Shown: positions 38,031 through 47,368, counted from the stretch's first letter. The stretch is 64,000 nucleotides of DNA from Segatella salivae DSM 15606 (GCF_000185845.1 NZ_GL629647.1:2830766-2894765), one strand, 5' to 3'. Notes: generated by a model not told the origin, from the sequence alone. Program-made: numbers and translations.

Positions 38031-38519
38031 ATGTCAACACCTGAAAACCAACAAGAGAATACGAAATATCGTAATGATTTCTTGATATTAGCATTGCTGG
38101 TAGGCCTTGTTATGCTTGCCGCGCACGTCTATGATCTGGCACCTCAGACAATACCTACACACTATGAATGGAATCTTTCAACTCCAACAGCGTATGGACC
38201 GAAGTCAACTTTGATGGTGCTTGCAGTCATAGGAGTGTGTTTAGGCCTGCTCGGCATCTTGGCTGCACATGGTAAAGTGTCTTTGATTCATGTTGACCGA
38301 CTCTCTTATAGCAAGATGAATGAGGCGCAAAAGGCTTTGACCCGCAAGTTCATGTATCGGTTAACGTTTCATTTTATCTTTTTAATGGCGTGCGTAATCA
38401 TGTTGCTTGTACCCGTAGTTTTGCCTAAAATGGTGGTGTTGATAGCCTTTATCCTGTTACTTTGTTCACTCGTTTATGGGTCTGTAAGCATTTCGTTTAA
38501 GATTAGAAAGTTAGGATAA
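38031..38519 (+). CDS. Small DUF1648-like membrane protein
   Basis: Hypothetical inner-membrane protein of 162 residues with four predicted transmembrane helices (about 18-36, 60-82, 108-128, 132-152). The segment APQTIPTHYEWNLSTPTAYG (about 41-60), between helices one and two, resembles the DUF1648 motif (IPxHY/F..G) of SdpI-like membrane proteins. No enzymatic motif is present and the function is unknown. It is transcribed alone and converges on the EamA transporter gene, whose stop lies 19 bases away. Confidence 0.75.
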   Translation: MSTPENQQENTKYRNDFLILALLVGLVMLAAHVYDLAPQTIPTHYEWNLSTPTAYGPKSTLMVLAVIGVCLGLLGILAAHGKVSLIHVDRLSYSKMNEAQKALTRKFMYRLTFHFIFLMACVIMLLVPVVLPKMVVLIAFILLLCSLVYGSVSISFKIRKLG

Positions 38520-38538
38520 TACGCTAACTTTTCAGTCG

Positions 38539-39423
38539 TTATGCGTGATGTTTAATTAAGATGTATACGGCTGCAACAATCATCATAAAGCCTGCAACGA
38601 CATACCATGTCATGGGTTCCCCAAAGACTAATATGCCAATCAGCATGGCAGTGAGCGGTTCAAAGGCACCAAGTGTCGCAACACTCGTACTGTCTATGTG
38701 CTTCATTGCCATGACTAAGGTCACGTTACTGATAGTTGTTGGGATGCAACCTAATAATAATAGGTAGAAAAACACATGCACATCGCCAATGGGTTGGATG
38801 TGTCCCATGGTGAAAAATGAATATAAAGCCAGGATTATCATAGCCATAAAGAACATAAAGAAGTTTGTCTTTAAGCTGCCCATTCGCTTTATTTTCATGT
38901 TCGGATAAGCCACCATATAGATTGCATAGAGTAATCCTGAGGAGAGTTCTAACAGCAAACCGATGGATGAATTGACGTCAAAGCCGTTCACAATAATGCC
39001 AGATAACATCGCAACGCCAGCCACAGCGAGTGCTATGGAGAATGCAACGGGAAACGTAAGTCGGTGGTGTGAGAAGATGATTTCAAGGATTACGGTAAAT
39101 ACGGGATAGGAAAACAGCAAGGTTGTAGCCACTCCACTCGGCAGATAATGATAGCCATTGATTAAACAAATGGCCGAAACGGCATAGAGTAGTGACATGA
39201 AAGTGAGTCGTAATCCCTCTCCAAAGGTGATGCGAAGTGACTTTCCATTATAGATGAGTACAGCCATCATCATCAAACAAGCGAATCCAAACCTATAAAC
39301 AAGTAATGAGGATATCTGCATGCCTGCAGCCAAAACGGGGATGCTGAAAAGGGGAATTGTGCCAAAAGTAGCCGAAGAAATAATGGCTTCTACATAGCCT
39401 TTCAGTCGTGATTTGTCTGTCAT
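38539..39423 (-). CDS. EamA/DMT-family metabolite exporter
   Basis: Inner-membrane transporter of 294 residues with ten hydrophobic helices arranged as two EamA repeats (about 8-140 and 150-290). The second repeat carries the typical LGAFEPLTAMLIGILVFGE segment (about 250-268). Members export amino acids, nucleosides or other metabolites; the substrate is unknown here. It follows the second chromate-transporter half by 28 bases and is the last gene of the purL transcript. Confidence 0.87.
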   Translation of the reverse strand: MTDKSRLKGYVEAIISSATFGTIPLFSIPVLAAGMQISSLLVYRFGFACLMMMAVLIYNGKSLRITFGEGLRLTFMSLLYAVSAICLINGYHYLPSGVATTLLFSYPVFTVILEIIFSHHRLTFPVAFSIALAVAGVAMLSGIIVNGFDVNSSIGLLLELSSGLLYAIYMVAYPNMKIKRMGSLKTNFFMFFMAMIILALYSFFTMGHIQPIGDVHVFFYLLLLGCIPTTISNVTLVMAMKHIDSTSVATLGAFEPLTAMLIGILVFGEPMTWYVVAGFMMIVAAVYILIKHHA

Positions 39424-39451
39424 GGATGGCTAAAGTCGTTGATATCGTGAA

Positions 39452-40024
39452 TTAATATAATAAAAGTAGGCCTGCAAAGGCTGAATAACCAATCATTCGT
39501 AAGGGGTTAATGCCAACGACTTTCACACCTACAAATGTCGCAATGAAAAGGCCAATGCTAATCCAAAACGCCCAAGGATTGGCGGGAGTAGAGAAGTTTT
39601 CGGGGGTCATTAATAGTAAAGTAGATGCCAATAACAAGCCAACAATCATAGGACGCAAGCCAAGTAATATGCTCTGTACAGTCGTAGTGTTCATATATTT
39701 GATGAACATCTTGCAAACAAATAGCATTAACAGGAACGAAGGGAGGACCAAAGCAAGGGTTGAAGTGATAGAACCAACCACGGCAAGCAAGTCAGAATAA
39801 CCGGCTTGTTGTATGGCTGTATAGCCACAATAGGTAGCCGTGTTGAGACTGATTGGGCCAGGTGTCATCTGACTTACAGCGATAACATTCGTGAATTCGC
39901 CTACACTGAGCCAGTGAAAGCGGTTGACAAGGATGTTCTGGAGTAACGAAACCATGGCATATTCGCCACCAAAGCCGAACAAACCAATTGCAAAAAACGC
40001 GATGAAAAGCTGTAGAAATACCAT
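39452..40024 (-). CDS. Chromate transporter, half-size subunit (second)
   Basis: Short-chain CHR-family membrane protein (190 residues). The N-terminal motif FFAIGLFGFGGEYAMVSLL (about 9-27) and SQMTPGPISLNTATYCGY (about 51-68) are diagnostic for one CHR domain. Half-size CHR proteins act as pairs, and the partner gene lies 13 bases upstream. Chromate efflux is the named activity of the family, but the natural substrate in a gut or oral anaerobe may be another oxyanion. Confidence 0.88.
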   Translation of the reverse strand: MVFLQLFIAFFAIGLFGFGGEYAMVSLLQNILVNRFHWLSVGEFTNVIAVSQMTPGPISLNTATYCGYTAIQQAGYSDLLAVVGSITSTLALVLPSFLLMLFVCKMFIKYMNTTTVQSILLGLRPMIVGLLLASTLLLMTPENFSTPANPWAFWISIGLFIATFVGVKVVGINPLRMIGYSAFAGLLLLY

Positions 40025-40037
40025 TTATCGATGTTGT

Positions 40038-40574
40038 TTATTCTGTTGGTTTGATATAGTTTCCATAGATATATCCACCAAAAGCCGCCGCAAGTATAAC
40101 CCAAATAGGATTCATTCCGAGTAGCCAAATGGCCAAAGCTCCTGCAATTGGTATCCAACAATTTGTCAGATTGATGTGTGTTTCCTTAGCCAAGGTGAAC
40201 GTAGGAACGGCAATTAAGGCCACAATAGCAGGTCGAATACCCGCAAAGATTGACGCAATAATCGGATTGTTTTGAAGCTTATGGAAGAACGTTGCGATAA
40301 GAAGTATGATGAGAAATGACGGCAAAACAGCTCCTAAAGTGGTGCAAATAGCGCCGCGAGTCTTCTTTATCTTATAGCCAATAAATGTGCTCATATTGAT
40401 AAAAAAGACACCAGGACAGGTCTGAACCAAGGCAAGTAGGTCGGTAAACTCTTGCTGACTCATCCATTGATGGCGTCGAACCACATCATCTTCTATCTTG
40501 GAAAGCATGGTATAGCCACCCCAAAAGGTGGCTATACCCAGCTTAAAGAATGTCTTGAATAATGTTAGATACAT
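40038..40574 (-). CDS. Chromate transporter, half-size subunit (first)
   Basis: CHR-domain membrane protein of 178 residues, paired with the next gene. The motif FFKLGIATFWGGYTMLSKI (about 9-27) and ALVQTCPGVFFINMSTFIGY (about 48-67) match the CHR family. Five or six transmembrane helices are expected. It starts 16 bases after the purL stop, so it is probably co-transcribed with purL, an unusual metabolic neighbour for an oxyanion transporter. The exact substrate is unknown. Confidence 0.88.
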   Translation of the reverse strand: MYLTLFKTFFKLGIATFWGGYTMLSKIEDDVVRRHQWMSQQEFTDLLALVQTCPGVFFINMSTFIGYKIKKTRGAICTTLGAVLPSFLIILLIATFFHKLQNNPIIASIFAGIRPAIVALIAVPTFTLAKETHINLTNCWIPIAGALAIWLLGMNPIWVILAAAFGGYIYGNYIKPTE

Positions 40575-40590
40575 TCTTTTTTGTTTGTTA

Positions 40591-43500
40591 TTATTCTTCT
40601 GTTCCTGTCTTCTCTTCTATCCATTTGCGTGCATTGACGAAGGCTTCTATCCATGGTGACACCTCATCTTGCTTGCGATTGAGTGGATAATAGGCATTCT
40701 GCCATGGGAAGATTGCACGTTCTGGGTGAGGCATCATAGCCAAATGGCGTCCGTCTTCCGAACAAATTGCAGCAACATTATAGTCAGAACCATTCGGATT
40801 TCCTGGGTATTCGGCATAATTATACTTAGCAACAACGTTATAATGGTCCTCAGATTCGGGCAGATAGAAACGGCCTTCACCATGTGCAACCCATATACCG
40901 AGCTTACTTCCACTAAGACTTTGCATCATGATACTATTGTTCTTAGGGATAGTTAAGCCAAGGAATGTGCTCTCAAACTTCTTTGAAGTGTTGTGACATA
41001 AGTGGCTTCTGTGCTCGTGATTTGGGTTGATTAAGTTCAACTCTACCATGAGTTGACACCCATTACAAATGCCAAGACTCATCGTGTTTTGACGCGAATA
41101 GAACTTCTCAAGGGCTTGTTTTGCTTTCTCGTTATATAGGAATGCGCCTGCCCATCCTTTCGCACTACCGAGTACATCGCTATTAGAGAAGCCACCACAG
41201 AACACAATGAAGTTTACATCTTCAAGCGTTTCGCGTCCACTAATGAGGTCGGTCATCGTGACATCTTTAACATCAAAGTCTGCCAAATAAAGCGTATAAG
41301 CCATCTCTCGCTCTCCATTGGTTCCCTTTTCACGTATGATTGCGGCCTTGATTCCTGATGGTTCGCGTCTGTCGGCAGTCAAACCATAGCTTTCTAAGGT
41401 ACCTTTGAAGTTGCTATTAAACTTTAACTCAATCGCTTGTTTCTTGTAGTTGGTGAATCGTTTCTTTGCCATTCCATTGAAACTTTGGTCGCGATCCAAC
41501 AAATATGAAGTCTTAAACCAAGTATCTCTCAGTGCATCGATGTCGAAATCATGTACATATTCATCCTTCTTTACAGTGATTTTGCGTTCATTTGGCACTG
41601 GATAACCAATCTTAGCATAGCCAATTCCCGACTCATCGAGATACTCCATGAGTGCTTCTTTGTGTGTATCGCTCACCTGAATTACAACTCCTGGGTTCTC
41701 AGCGAATAGTATTTTAATGATGTCTTTGCCTGCAATCGCGTGTAGATTAATGTTCAATCCTCCCGTCTTATTAGCGAAAGTCATCTCCAATAACGTTGTA
41801 ATTAAGCCACCTGCACTAATATCATGGCCCGCCATTACCCATCCACGATGAATCAATTCCTGTATAGCGTTGAAGCAATCTACAAAGTATTCGGGGTTCT
41901 TTACAGTCGGAACATCGCTGCCTACTTTGCCAAGACTCTGTGCAAAGGCACTACCACCGAGATGTTGTTCGTCAAAACTGAAGTCAATGTGATAGAGACT
42001 GGAGTTCTTATCGTTAACAATCACAGGACTAACTGTCTTCTTTACGTCGCTAACTTCACCTCCGGCGCTGACAATTACAGTGCCTGGAGCAATGATTTTC
42101 TCTCCGTTTGGATACTGTTGTGATAGAGAAAGCGAATCTTTTCCAGTCGGAACATTCACATGAATGGCGCAACAGAAGTCGCTTAATGCCTCAACTGCTT
42201 CATAAAGTCGGGCATCTTCGCCCTTCTGTGAACGGCAAGGCCACATCCAATTGGCGCTTAAGCTGACGCTATCTAAGCCTTCTGCCAACGGCGCCCAAAC
42301 GAGATTGGTTAATGATTCGGCTACAGAGAGCACGCTACCTGCCTTTGGATCAGCCAAGCCGGCTTGCGGAGCATGGCCCATTGCGGTAGCAATTCCCTTC
42401 TCACCACGATAATCTAAGGCCACAACGCCACAGTCGGAGAGAGGTAATTGGATTTCACCTTGTCCCTGTTGACGGGCAATCTTTCCCGTAACTGAACGGT
42501 CAACCTTGTTTGTTAACCAGTCTTTGCAGGCCACAGCTTCAAGTTGTAACATGCGGTTTAGATAGTCATCAAGTTGTGTTTCGTTATAAGTGACGTCCTC
42601 ATATCGGCGTTCTACGGTCTCATCTACCATGATTGTCTGCGGTGTATGGCCAAACATCTGTGCCACATCTAAGTCGAATGGCTTCACACCATCAGCCTGT
42701 TTGAAACTGAAATGCGCATCACCTGTCGTCTCACCCACTACATACATCGGCGCACGTTCACGCTCGGCAATCTGTTGAACGTGGTCTAAATACTTCTCAT
42801 CAATGAGTAATCCCATGCGCTCTTGACTCTCGTTAGCAATGATTTCCTTTGCAGAGAGCGTCTTGTCTCCTATAGGAAGTTTGCTCATGTCAATCTCTCC
42901 ACCGCACTCTTCGACTAATTCTGAAAGACAATTCAAGTGCCCTGCGCTGCCATGATCATGTATACTTACAACGGGATTCTCGTCTTCTTCCACCAAGGCA
43001 CGAACGAGATTGTAAGCTCGTTTCTGCATTTCGGGGTTGGCACGCTGTATGGCATTCAGCTCAATTCCATTGCTATAGCGACCTGTGTCGACTGAAGATA
43101 CACTGCCACCACCTAAGCCTATGCGATAGTTATCACCGCCAACAACGACCACTTTGTTGCCTTTTTGGGGCTCTTTCTTTAGACAATCGCGCTTCTTTCC
43201 ATAGCCCACACCTCCTGCAAGCATGATAACCTTGTCATAAGCATACTTCTCTTGGTTCTCCTGATGCTCGAAAGTGAGCACTGAACCGCAAATTAATGGC
43301 TGACCAAACTTGTTTCCAAAGTCGCTCGCACCATTCGAAGCTTTGATTAATATCTGTTCAGGATTCTGATAAAGCCACTGGCGCACGGGGACAATATCTT
43401 CCCAATCGCGGTCTACATCGACTTTACCATTGTCGTCTTTCAGGCGAGGATAGGCTGTCATATAGCAGGCTGTACCAGCTATTGGCCATGAACCAACACC

Positions 43501-44325
43501 GCCACCCATGCGATCTCGTATCTCACCTCCTGTGCCGGTAGCGGCTCCATTGAATGGTTCTACCGTCGTAGGAAAGTTATGTGTCTCTGCCTTTAGAGAG
43601 ATAACACTCTCTATTTCCTTTACTTTGAAATAGTCACTTGTGCTTTGATTCTCCGGCGCAAACTGCTCAATGACTGGTCCTTGGGCAAAAGCGACGTTGT
43701 CTTTATAGGCAGAAAGTATCTTGTTTGGATTCTCTTGCGTTGTCTTTTTGATTAAGTTGAAGAGCGAAGATTCCTTTTCTTGCCCATCAATTACAAACTT
43801 TCCACCGAATATTTTGTGGCGACAATGCTCTGAGTTTATTTGCGCAAAACCGAATATTTCAGAATCCGTTAGCGGACGACCATTGTCTTTTTCAAGCGTA
43901 TGTAGATAGGAAATCTCGTCTTTACTCAATGCAAGTCCTTCTTCTTCATTATACTTTTCCAAGTCATTTACGTATTTAATTGGCTCGGGTTTATGGTCTA
44001 CTTTGAAGACGTCTTGACCGATACCATGATACATACGCTGTAACATTGGGTCATGTTCTGCCTCTTCTGAGTCTACGGGGAAATACTCTTCAATACGCGA
44101 AACGCCGTTAAGACTCATGTTTTGAGTAATCTCAACGGCATTCGTACTCCATGGAGTAATCATTTCTTTACGTGGACCGACGAAGAAACCCGAAAGTTGT
44201 TGAGCCTCCTCTGGCTTTGCATCACCAAACAACCAGCTTAATTTGTTAATCTCATCAGCTTGGGGTTGATGGTCAATCTCTGTTGCAATCACGCTCTTTG
44301 AAGGCGTTCTGAAGAAAAGAATCAT
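40591..44325 (-). CDS. purL: Phosphoribosylformylglycinamidine synthase
   Basis: Large-type FGAM synthase (1244 residues), the fourth step of de novo purine synthesis. It converts FGAR plus glutamine and ATP to FGAM. The layout is complete: N-terminal PurS-like region, linker, and two AIR-synthase-like halves with ETHNFPTTVEPFNGAATGTGGEIRD as the first ATP region and HDHGSAGHLNCLSE. The C-terminal glutaminase domain has the nucleophile in GICNGCQL (about 1080) and the His in MPHPERA. The promoter matches the consensus well. Chromate-transporter and EamA genes follow closely. Confidence 0.97.
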   Translation of the reverse strand: MILFFRTPSKSVIATEIDHQPQADEINKLSWLFGDAKPEEAQQLSGFFVGPRKEMITPWSTNAVEITQNMSLNGVSRIEEYFPVDSEEAEHDPMLQRMYHGIGQDVFKVDHKPEPIKYVNDLEKYNEEEGLALSKDEISYLHTLEKDNGRPLTDSEIFGFAQINSEHCRHKIFGGKFVIDGQEKESSLFNLIKKTTQENPNKILSAYKDNVAFAQGPVIEQFAPENQSTSDYFKVKEIESVISLKAETHNFPTTVEPFNGAATGTGGEIRDRMGGGVGSWPIAGTACYMTAYPRLKDDNGKVDVDRDWEDIVPVRQWLYQNPEQILIKASNGASDFGNKFGQPLICGSVLTFEHQENQEKYAYDKVIMLAGGVGYGKKRDCLKKEPQKGNKVVVVGGDNYRIGLGGGSVSSVDTGRYSNGIELNAIQRANPEMQKRAYNLVRALVEEDENPVVSIHDHGSAGHLNCLSELVEECGGEIDMSKLPIGDKTLSAKEIIANESQERMGLLIDEKYLDHVQQIAERERAPMYVVGETTGDAHFSFKQADGVKPFDLDVAQMFGHTPQTIMVDETVERRYEDVTYNETQLDDYLNRMLQLEAVACKDWLTNKVDRSVTGKIARQQGQGEIQLPLSDCGVVALDYRGEKGIATAMGHAPQAGLADPKAGSVLSVAESLTNLVWAPLAEGLDSVSLSANWMWPCRSQKGEDARLYEAVEALSDFCCAIHVNVPTGKDSLSLSQQYPNGEKIIAPGTVIVSAGGEVSDVKKTVSPVIVNDKNSSLYHIDFSFDEQHLGGSAFAQSLGKVGSDVPTVKNPEYFVDCFNAIQELIHRGWVMAGHDISAGGLITTLLEMTFANKTGGLNINLHAIAGKDIIKILFAENPGVVIQVSDTHKEALMEYLDESGIGYAKIGYPVPNERKITVKKDEYVHDFDIDALRDTWFKTSYLLDRDQSFNGMAKKRFTNYKKQAIELKFNSNFKGTLESYGLTADRREPSGIKAAIIREKGTNGEREMAYTLYLADFDVKDVTMTDLISGRETLEDVNFIVFCGGFSNSDVLGSAKGWAGAFLYNEKAKQALEKFYSRQNTMSLGICNGCQLMVELNLINPNHEHRSHLCHNTSKKFESTFLGLTIPKNNSIMMQSLSGSKLGIWVAHGEGRFYLPESEDHYNVVAKYNYAEYPGNPNGSDYNVAAICSEDGRHLAMMPHPERAIFPWQNAYYPLNRKQDEVSPWIEAFVNARKWIEEKTGTEE

Positions 44326-44365
44326 ACTTTTATATAGTTATAAATAGGTGATATATTCTGTTGTG

Positions 44366-44396
44366 CAAAGTTAATGTAAATCACTCATAAATCAAA
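44366..44396 (-). promoter_or_regulatory. Promoter of the purL transcript
   Basis: TTTG (44396-44393), 19 bases, TAACTTTG (44373-44366) on the minus strand, about 41 bases before the purL ATG. No PurR-type operator was recognised. Confidence 0.75.
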
Positions 44397-44535
44397 ATAA
44401 ATGGGTAGTTTTTATTTCGTTGAAGTCTCATGTGTTGCCATCACGGGTGTTGTTGGCGGTGAAACACAGCGCATATTTGAACATTTGATGTGGTCTTGGC
44501 ATAGATAACCATAGCGCACAAGCGTCAGGTCGTTA

Positions 44536-44625
44536 CATGATTTGATGCAAATCATGCGATAAAATGACGCAAATTGTGGCGTAAAATGACGCTGTTTATC
44601 GTGTAAAATGCCGGAGATTGCAAAG
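44536..44625 (+). repeat. 22-bp periodic array, locus F (clearest copy)
   Basis: TGATTTGATGC (44538), TAAAATGACGC (44560), TAAAATGACGC (44582) and TAAAATGCCGG (44604) follow at exactly 22-base steps. The intervening 11-mers are AAATCATGCGA, AAATTGTGGCG and TGTTTATCGTG. The first unit is part of a perfect inverted repeat CATGATTTG-ATG-CAAATCATG (44536-44556). Confidence 0.85.
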
Positions 44626-44768
44626 CAATTGCAGTTCAACGTTGTAGGCATTGTAAGGCTTATAGCCCAAGGTTGGTGTCAACCTACCATAGGTTATGCG
44701 TGTAGTGGAGTGGTCAACGCCGTAGATGTTGAAAAGGTTTTAGCCCATTTAATGCTCTGCAATGCACG
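44626..44768. repeat. Repeat relic downstream of the MutS-like gene
   Basis: Bases 44664-44731 hold a GCCCAAGGTTGG-type block, overlapping small hairpins (GGTTG/CAACC at 44671-44684, AACCT/AGGTT at 44681-44695) and CAACGCCGTAGATGTTG. Both blocks match the minus strand of bases 1-69 with a few changes. No reading frame is convincing. Confidence 0.5.
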
Positions 44769-46592
44769 TTATTGTTTGTCGCTTTCAGCATTAATCTCTT
44801 TTAATACGCCTTTCAGCAGATAGGTTGCATTTTGATTTCGTGCCACGCCCGGCGTGATTTTATAAGAATAGGTGACATCCGTTCCGAGTTCAATCTCAAA
44901 GCAATAGTTGCTGAATCGCTGTGGATTGGTGTCTTGAAGCTTTGAAAGTTTGAGGTCGTGTGTGGCGATGAGGCCAGTAACGGGTAGGCAACAGATGTTC
45001 TCTAAGAATAATCTTGAACCATTAAGTTTGTCGAGTGAGTTCGTGCCTTTTAGTATTTCATCGAGAATAATGAGTGTCGACGCACTCTCTGTTGGCTTTC
45101 CTTCGGTGTAGAAAGGGTGCTTACAAAAGCGTATTAGCTGTTGAAGTCGGCGGAGTTCGGCATTGAAATAAGAGATTCCTCTATCCAAATCATCCGTTGT
45201 TCGCATGCTACTGAAGAGGTTAAATGTTGAAGTTCGCATGCGTTTTGCAAACACAGGACCGCCATTTCTGGCTAAGATATAGTTGATACCAATGGTCCTT
45301 AGGAAGGTGCTTTTACCCGCCATGTTGGCTCCAGTCACGATAGTATAGCTTCCGTTTACTATCGAAAAGTTGTTCTTTATGGCTTTCGTTCCCAAGAAAG
45401 GATGGTAGATTTCCTCAGCCTCTACACTGACATTGGTGTCTGAAGTGACTTCGGCTGTGGTAGCTTCTGGGTGATTATAGGCGAAGCGTCCCCACGAAAC
45501 GAGGGCATCAATGTGGCTTAATGCGACAACTTCTGCTTCGATTTGATTCTTGAAGTCAGCCTCCCAACGCAGGTATTCGCGGATAAGGAAGTAGTCGTTC
45601 AGTCCAAAAGTGTCGATAAGCATCAGCCCAAGGATGTTTCCTCTGCGGTCAAGTCGGTTGATAATACTATTTAATAATGTGGCCTGTTGTTGTGCATTGC
45701 GAAGTGTTTCGACTTCTTTTTGCAGGGAAGAAGGCAGCTGTTGCAGGGTAATCGCTTGTTTTATGAGCAACAAAAAGTTTTCGGCTGCATCGTGAATTAC
45801 GGCCGTTTGTTTGGCAATCTGCCGTGCGGGGCTATTACAAAGCAGGTAAACGATGAAGAATTGCAACGTAGCATAGAACACCGGTACATTGCCGTCAACG
45901 AGTTTGAAGACGGAAAGAATGATGAGTAATGGCAGCAGACAGAGGGTCAGTGAAGCCACAATGAGCGACCATCGGGTAGAAAACCATCGAGGAATTGATG
46001 CTGTTGTGAGGCTATCTCGAATCGAAAGCAATTGTAAAGTGTCAACTTTTGTTCCTTCTCCCAAGGCTTGAAAGCGGTCCATGAAATTGACTTCATGACT
46101 CATATAGCGTATTTCTTCATGCTGAAACCGCACATCTTTGAATGAAAGATTACGTGATAGTTGCACTCGTCCCCCTGTGGTCACTGTGCGGTTAAGGCGT
46201 GCAAAGAGTGAGTTTTGCCCAAAAACATCGAGATCATAGGTAAAGGGATGTTGATAATCTATAAAGTCTTGTCCGCTGTCGAAAGCCGAATAGTCTCCGC
46301 TAATGGCTTCAAGTTCGTGGGTATATACGGCAATGAGTTGCTCGGTTTGCTTTATATTGTGTGTGTTTTTGTTGTCAAAGGAGCGTGTAAACACGTAGGC
46401 AATGAAGCTGATAACAGCCAAAATGCTTCCCAATAGCGTCCATGTGGTCATGAAAGCTATGGCCAATGAGCCTATGATGAGTGCGAAAAGTGCAATCTCT
46501 GCAATGATAAAGAGTCGGCTGAATCGTTTCAGTCGTGTTGCAATGGCAGTTGCTTTTGCCTTTTGTTCAAGGTAGTACGTTTGATTGTTCAT
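44769..46592 (-). CDS. MutS-like ATPase with N-terminal membrane helices
   Basis: Protein of 607 residues with a C-terminal MutS-type ABC ATPase domain (about 400-600). The Walker A is TGANMAGKSTFLRT, followed by a Walker B region (TLIILDEILKGTN) and the signature region FNAELRRLQQL. A MutS core/lever helical domain precedes it. Two pairs of hydrophobic helices (about 28-70 and 205-250) suggest membrane anchoring. The mismatch-recognition domain I is absent, so it is not the mismatch-repair MutS. The family is recurrent in Bacteroidota with no settled role. Its start overlaps the end of the upstream gene by 26 bases. Confidence 0.85.
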   Translation of the reverse strand: MNNQTYYLEQKAKATAIATRLKRFSRLFIIAEIALFALIIGSLAIAFMTTWTLLGSILAVISFIAYVFTRSFDNKNTHNIKQTEQLIAVYTHELEAISGDYSAFDSGQDFIDYQHPFTYDLDVFGQNSLFARLNRTVTTGGRVQLSRNLSFKDVRFQHEEIRYMSHEVNFMDRFQALGEGTKVDTLQLLSIRDSLTTASIPRWFSTRWSLIVASLTLCLLPLLIILSVFKLVDGNVPVFYATLQFFIVYLLCNSPARQIAKQTAVIHDAAENFLLLIKQAITLQQLPSSLQKEVETLRNAQQQATLLNSIINRLDRRGNILGLMLIDTFGLNDYFLIREYLRWEADFKNQIEAEVVALSHIDALVSWGRFAYNHPEATTAEVTSDTNVSVEAEEIYHPFLGTKAIKNNFSIVNGSYTIVTGANMAGKSTFLRTIGINYILARNGGPVFAKRMRTSTFNLFSSMRTTDDLDRGISYFNAELRRLQQLIRFCKHPFYTEGKPTESASTLIILDEILKGTNSLDKLNGSRLFLENICCLPVTGLIATHDLKLSKLQDTNPQRFSNYCFEIELGTDVTYSYKITPGVARNQNATYLLKGVLKEINAESDKQ

Positions 46593-47109
46593 TATCTTTT
46601 TGTTTTGGATTTGGGTCGGGTGTATAGTTCTTTACAGCCTCGTGAGCCTTTCGCATGACCTTTCCCGGCACCTTACTACCCCTTTCTAAGAACCAAAGAA
46701 AGTTGTAGCCAGTAGGTGAAGAAGGTTTCAAGAGTGGGTCCTTACTAATTACTGTTGAGGCGTTTATAGGCGCACTCTTCATTATTGTGGGTGCTTTTGC
46801 GGTGATAACAACCGTGTTTATCGTGATGTCTTTAGGCAAAAGCAACACCGTATCCTTATAGTTTGTGAGGTTAAGTGTGCGCTTTACATAACTACTATGC
46901 GAGAAAGTGACACTCCGTGTGGTTCGATCTGTGATTGAAAAGTGGCCTTGTCGGTCAGTCATATACATCTTGTTGGTGTTTGTGTAGACTTTAACACCAG
47001 CCAAAGGTTGGCGAGTTTCCATGTCAAGAACAATGCCTTCGTGTTGTGCCCAGGCGTGGGGCATTGTTCCGAAAAGCAATAACGTTGAAAAGATTAGCTT
47101 CTTTTTCAT
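46567..47109 (-). CDS. Exported carboxypeptidase-like (CpD/CNA-B type) domain protein
   Basis: Small exported protein of about 180 residues with a signal peptide MKKKLIFSTLLLFGTMPHAWAQ. A CarboxypepD_reg-like beta-sandwich follows (EGIVLDMETRQPLAGVKVYT), a module common at the N-termini of outer-membrane transporters but here free-standing. The remaining 100 residues have no recognised domain. An upstream in-frame ATG at 47181 would add 24 residues ahead of the signal, but the promoter -7 box (47159-47152) lies inside that extension, so 47109 is preferred. It overlaps the MutS-like gene by 26 bases. Confidence 0.75.
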   Translation of the reverse strand: MKKKLIFSTLLLFGTMPHAWAQHEGIVLDMETRQPLAGVKVYTNTNKMYMTDRQGHFSITDRTTRSVTFSHSSYVKRTLNLTNYKDTVLLLPKDITINTVVITAKAPTIMKSAPINASTVISKDPLLKPSSPTGYNFLWFLERGSKVPGKVMRKAHEAVKNYTPDPNPKQKDNEQSNVLP

Positions 47110-47151
47110 TTTTCGTTCCTGTTTAAGAATGGTCTGATATGACTTTTGTCG

Positions 47152-47182
47152 CAAAGTTAAACATAAAAAAGTAAAGTGCAAT
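47152..47182 (-). promoter_or_regulatory. Promoter of the CpD-like / MutS-like transcript
   Basis: TAACTTTG (47159-47152) with ATTG 19 bases upstream (47182-47179), minus strand. Its position fixes the downstream ATG at 47109 as the start. Confidence 0.65.
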
Positions 47183-47368
47183 AAAGCTTCTTTGCGTTTA
47201 TGTTTTCTTATCTTTTTTTGAATATTTCTTGTATGTTAAAGAAACCCTCTGAATCAAACGGCCTCAGAAAATCAATGTAAAGAGCGAGTAAAAGCAGCTT
47301 AGGAGGTTGACGTTCGTTAAATAACACAAAACAAAGTAAACTTTTTTCTTGTTTCAATTTGTAAGGCG

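Noticed and set aside
44536..44625. CRISPR array as an explanation for the 22-bp period
   Set aside because: Repeats are short and degenerate, the intervening 11-mers are themselves similar, and no cas genes are present.
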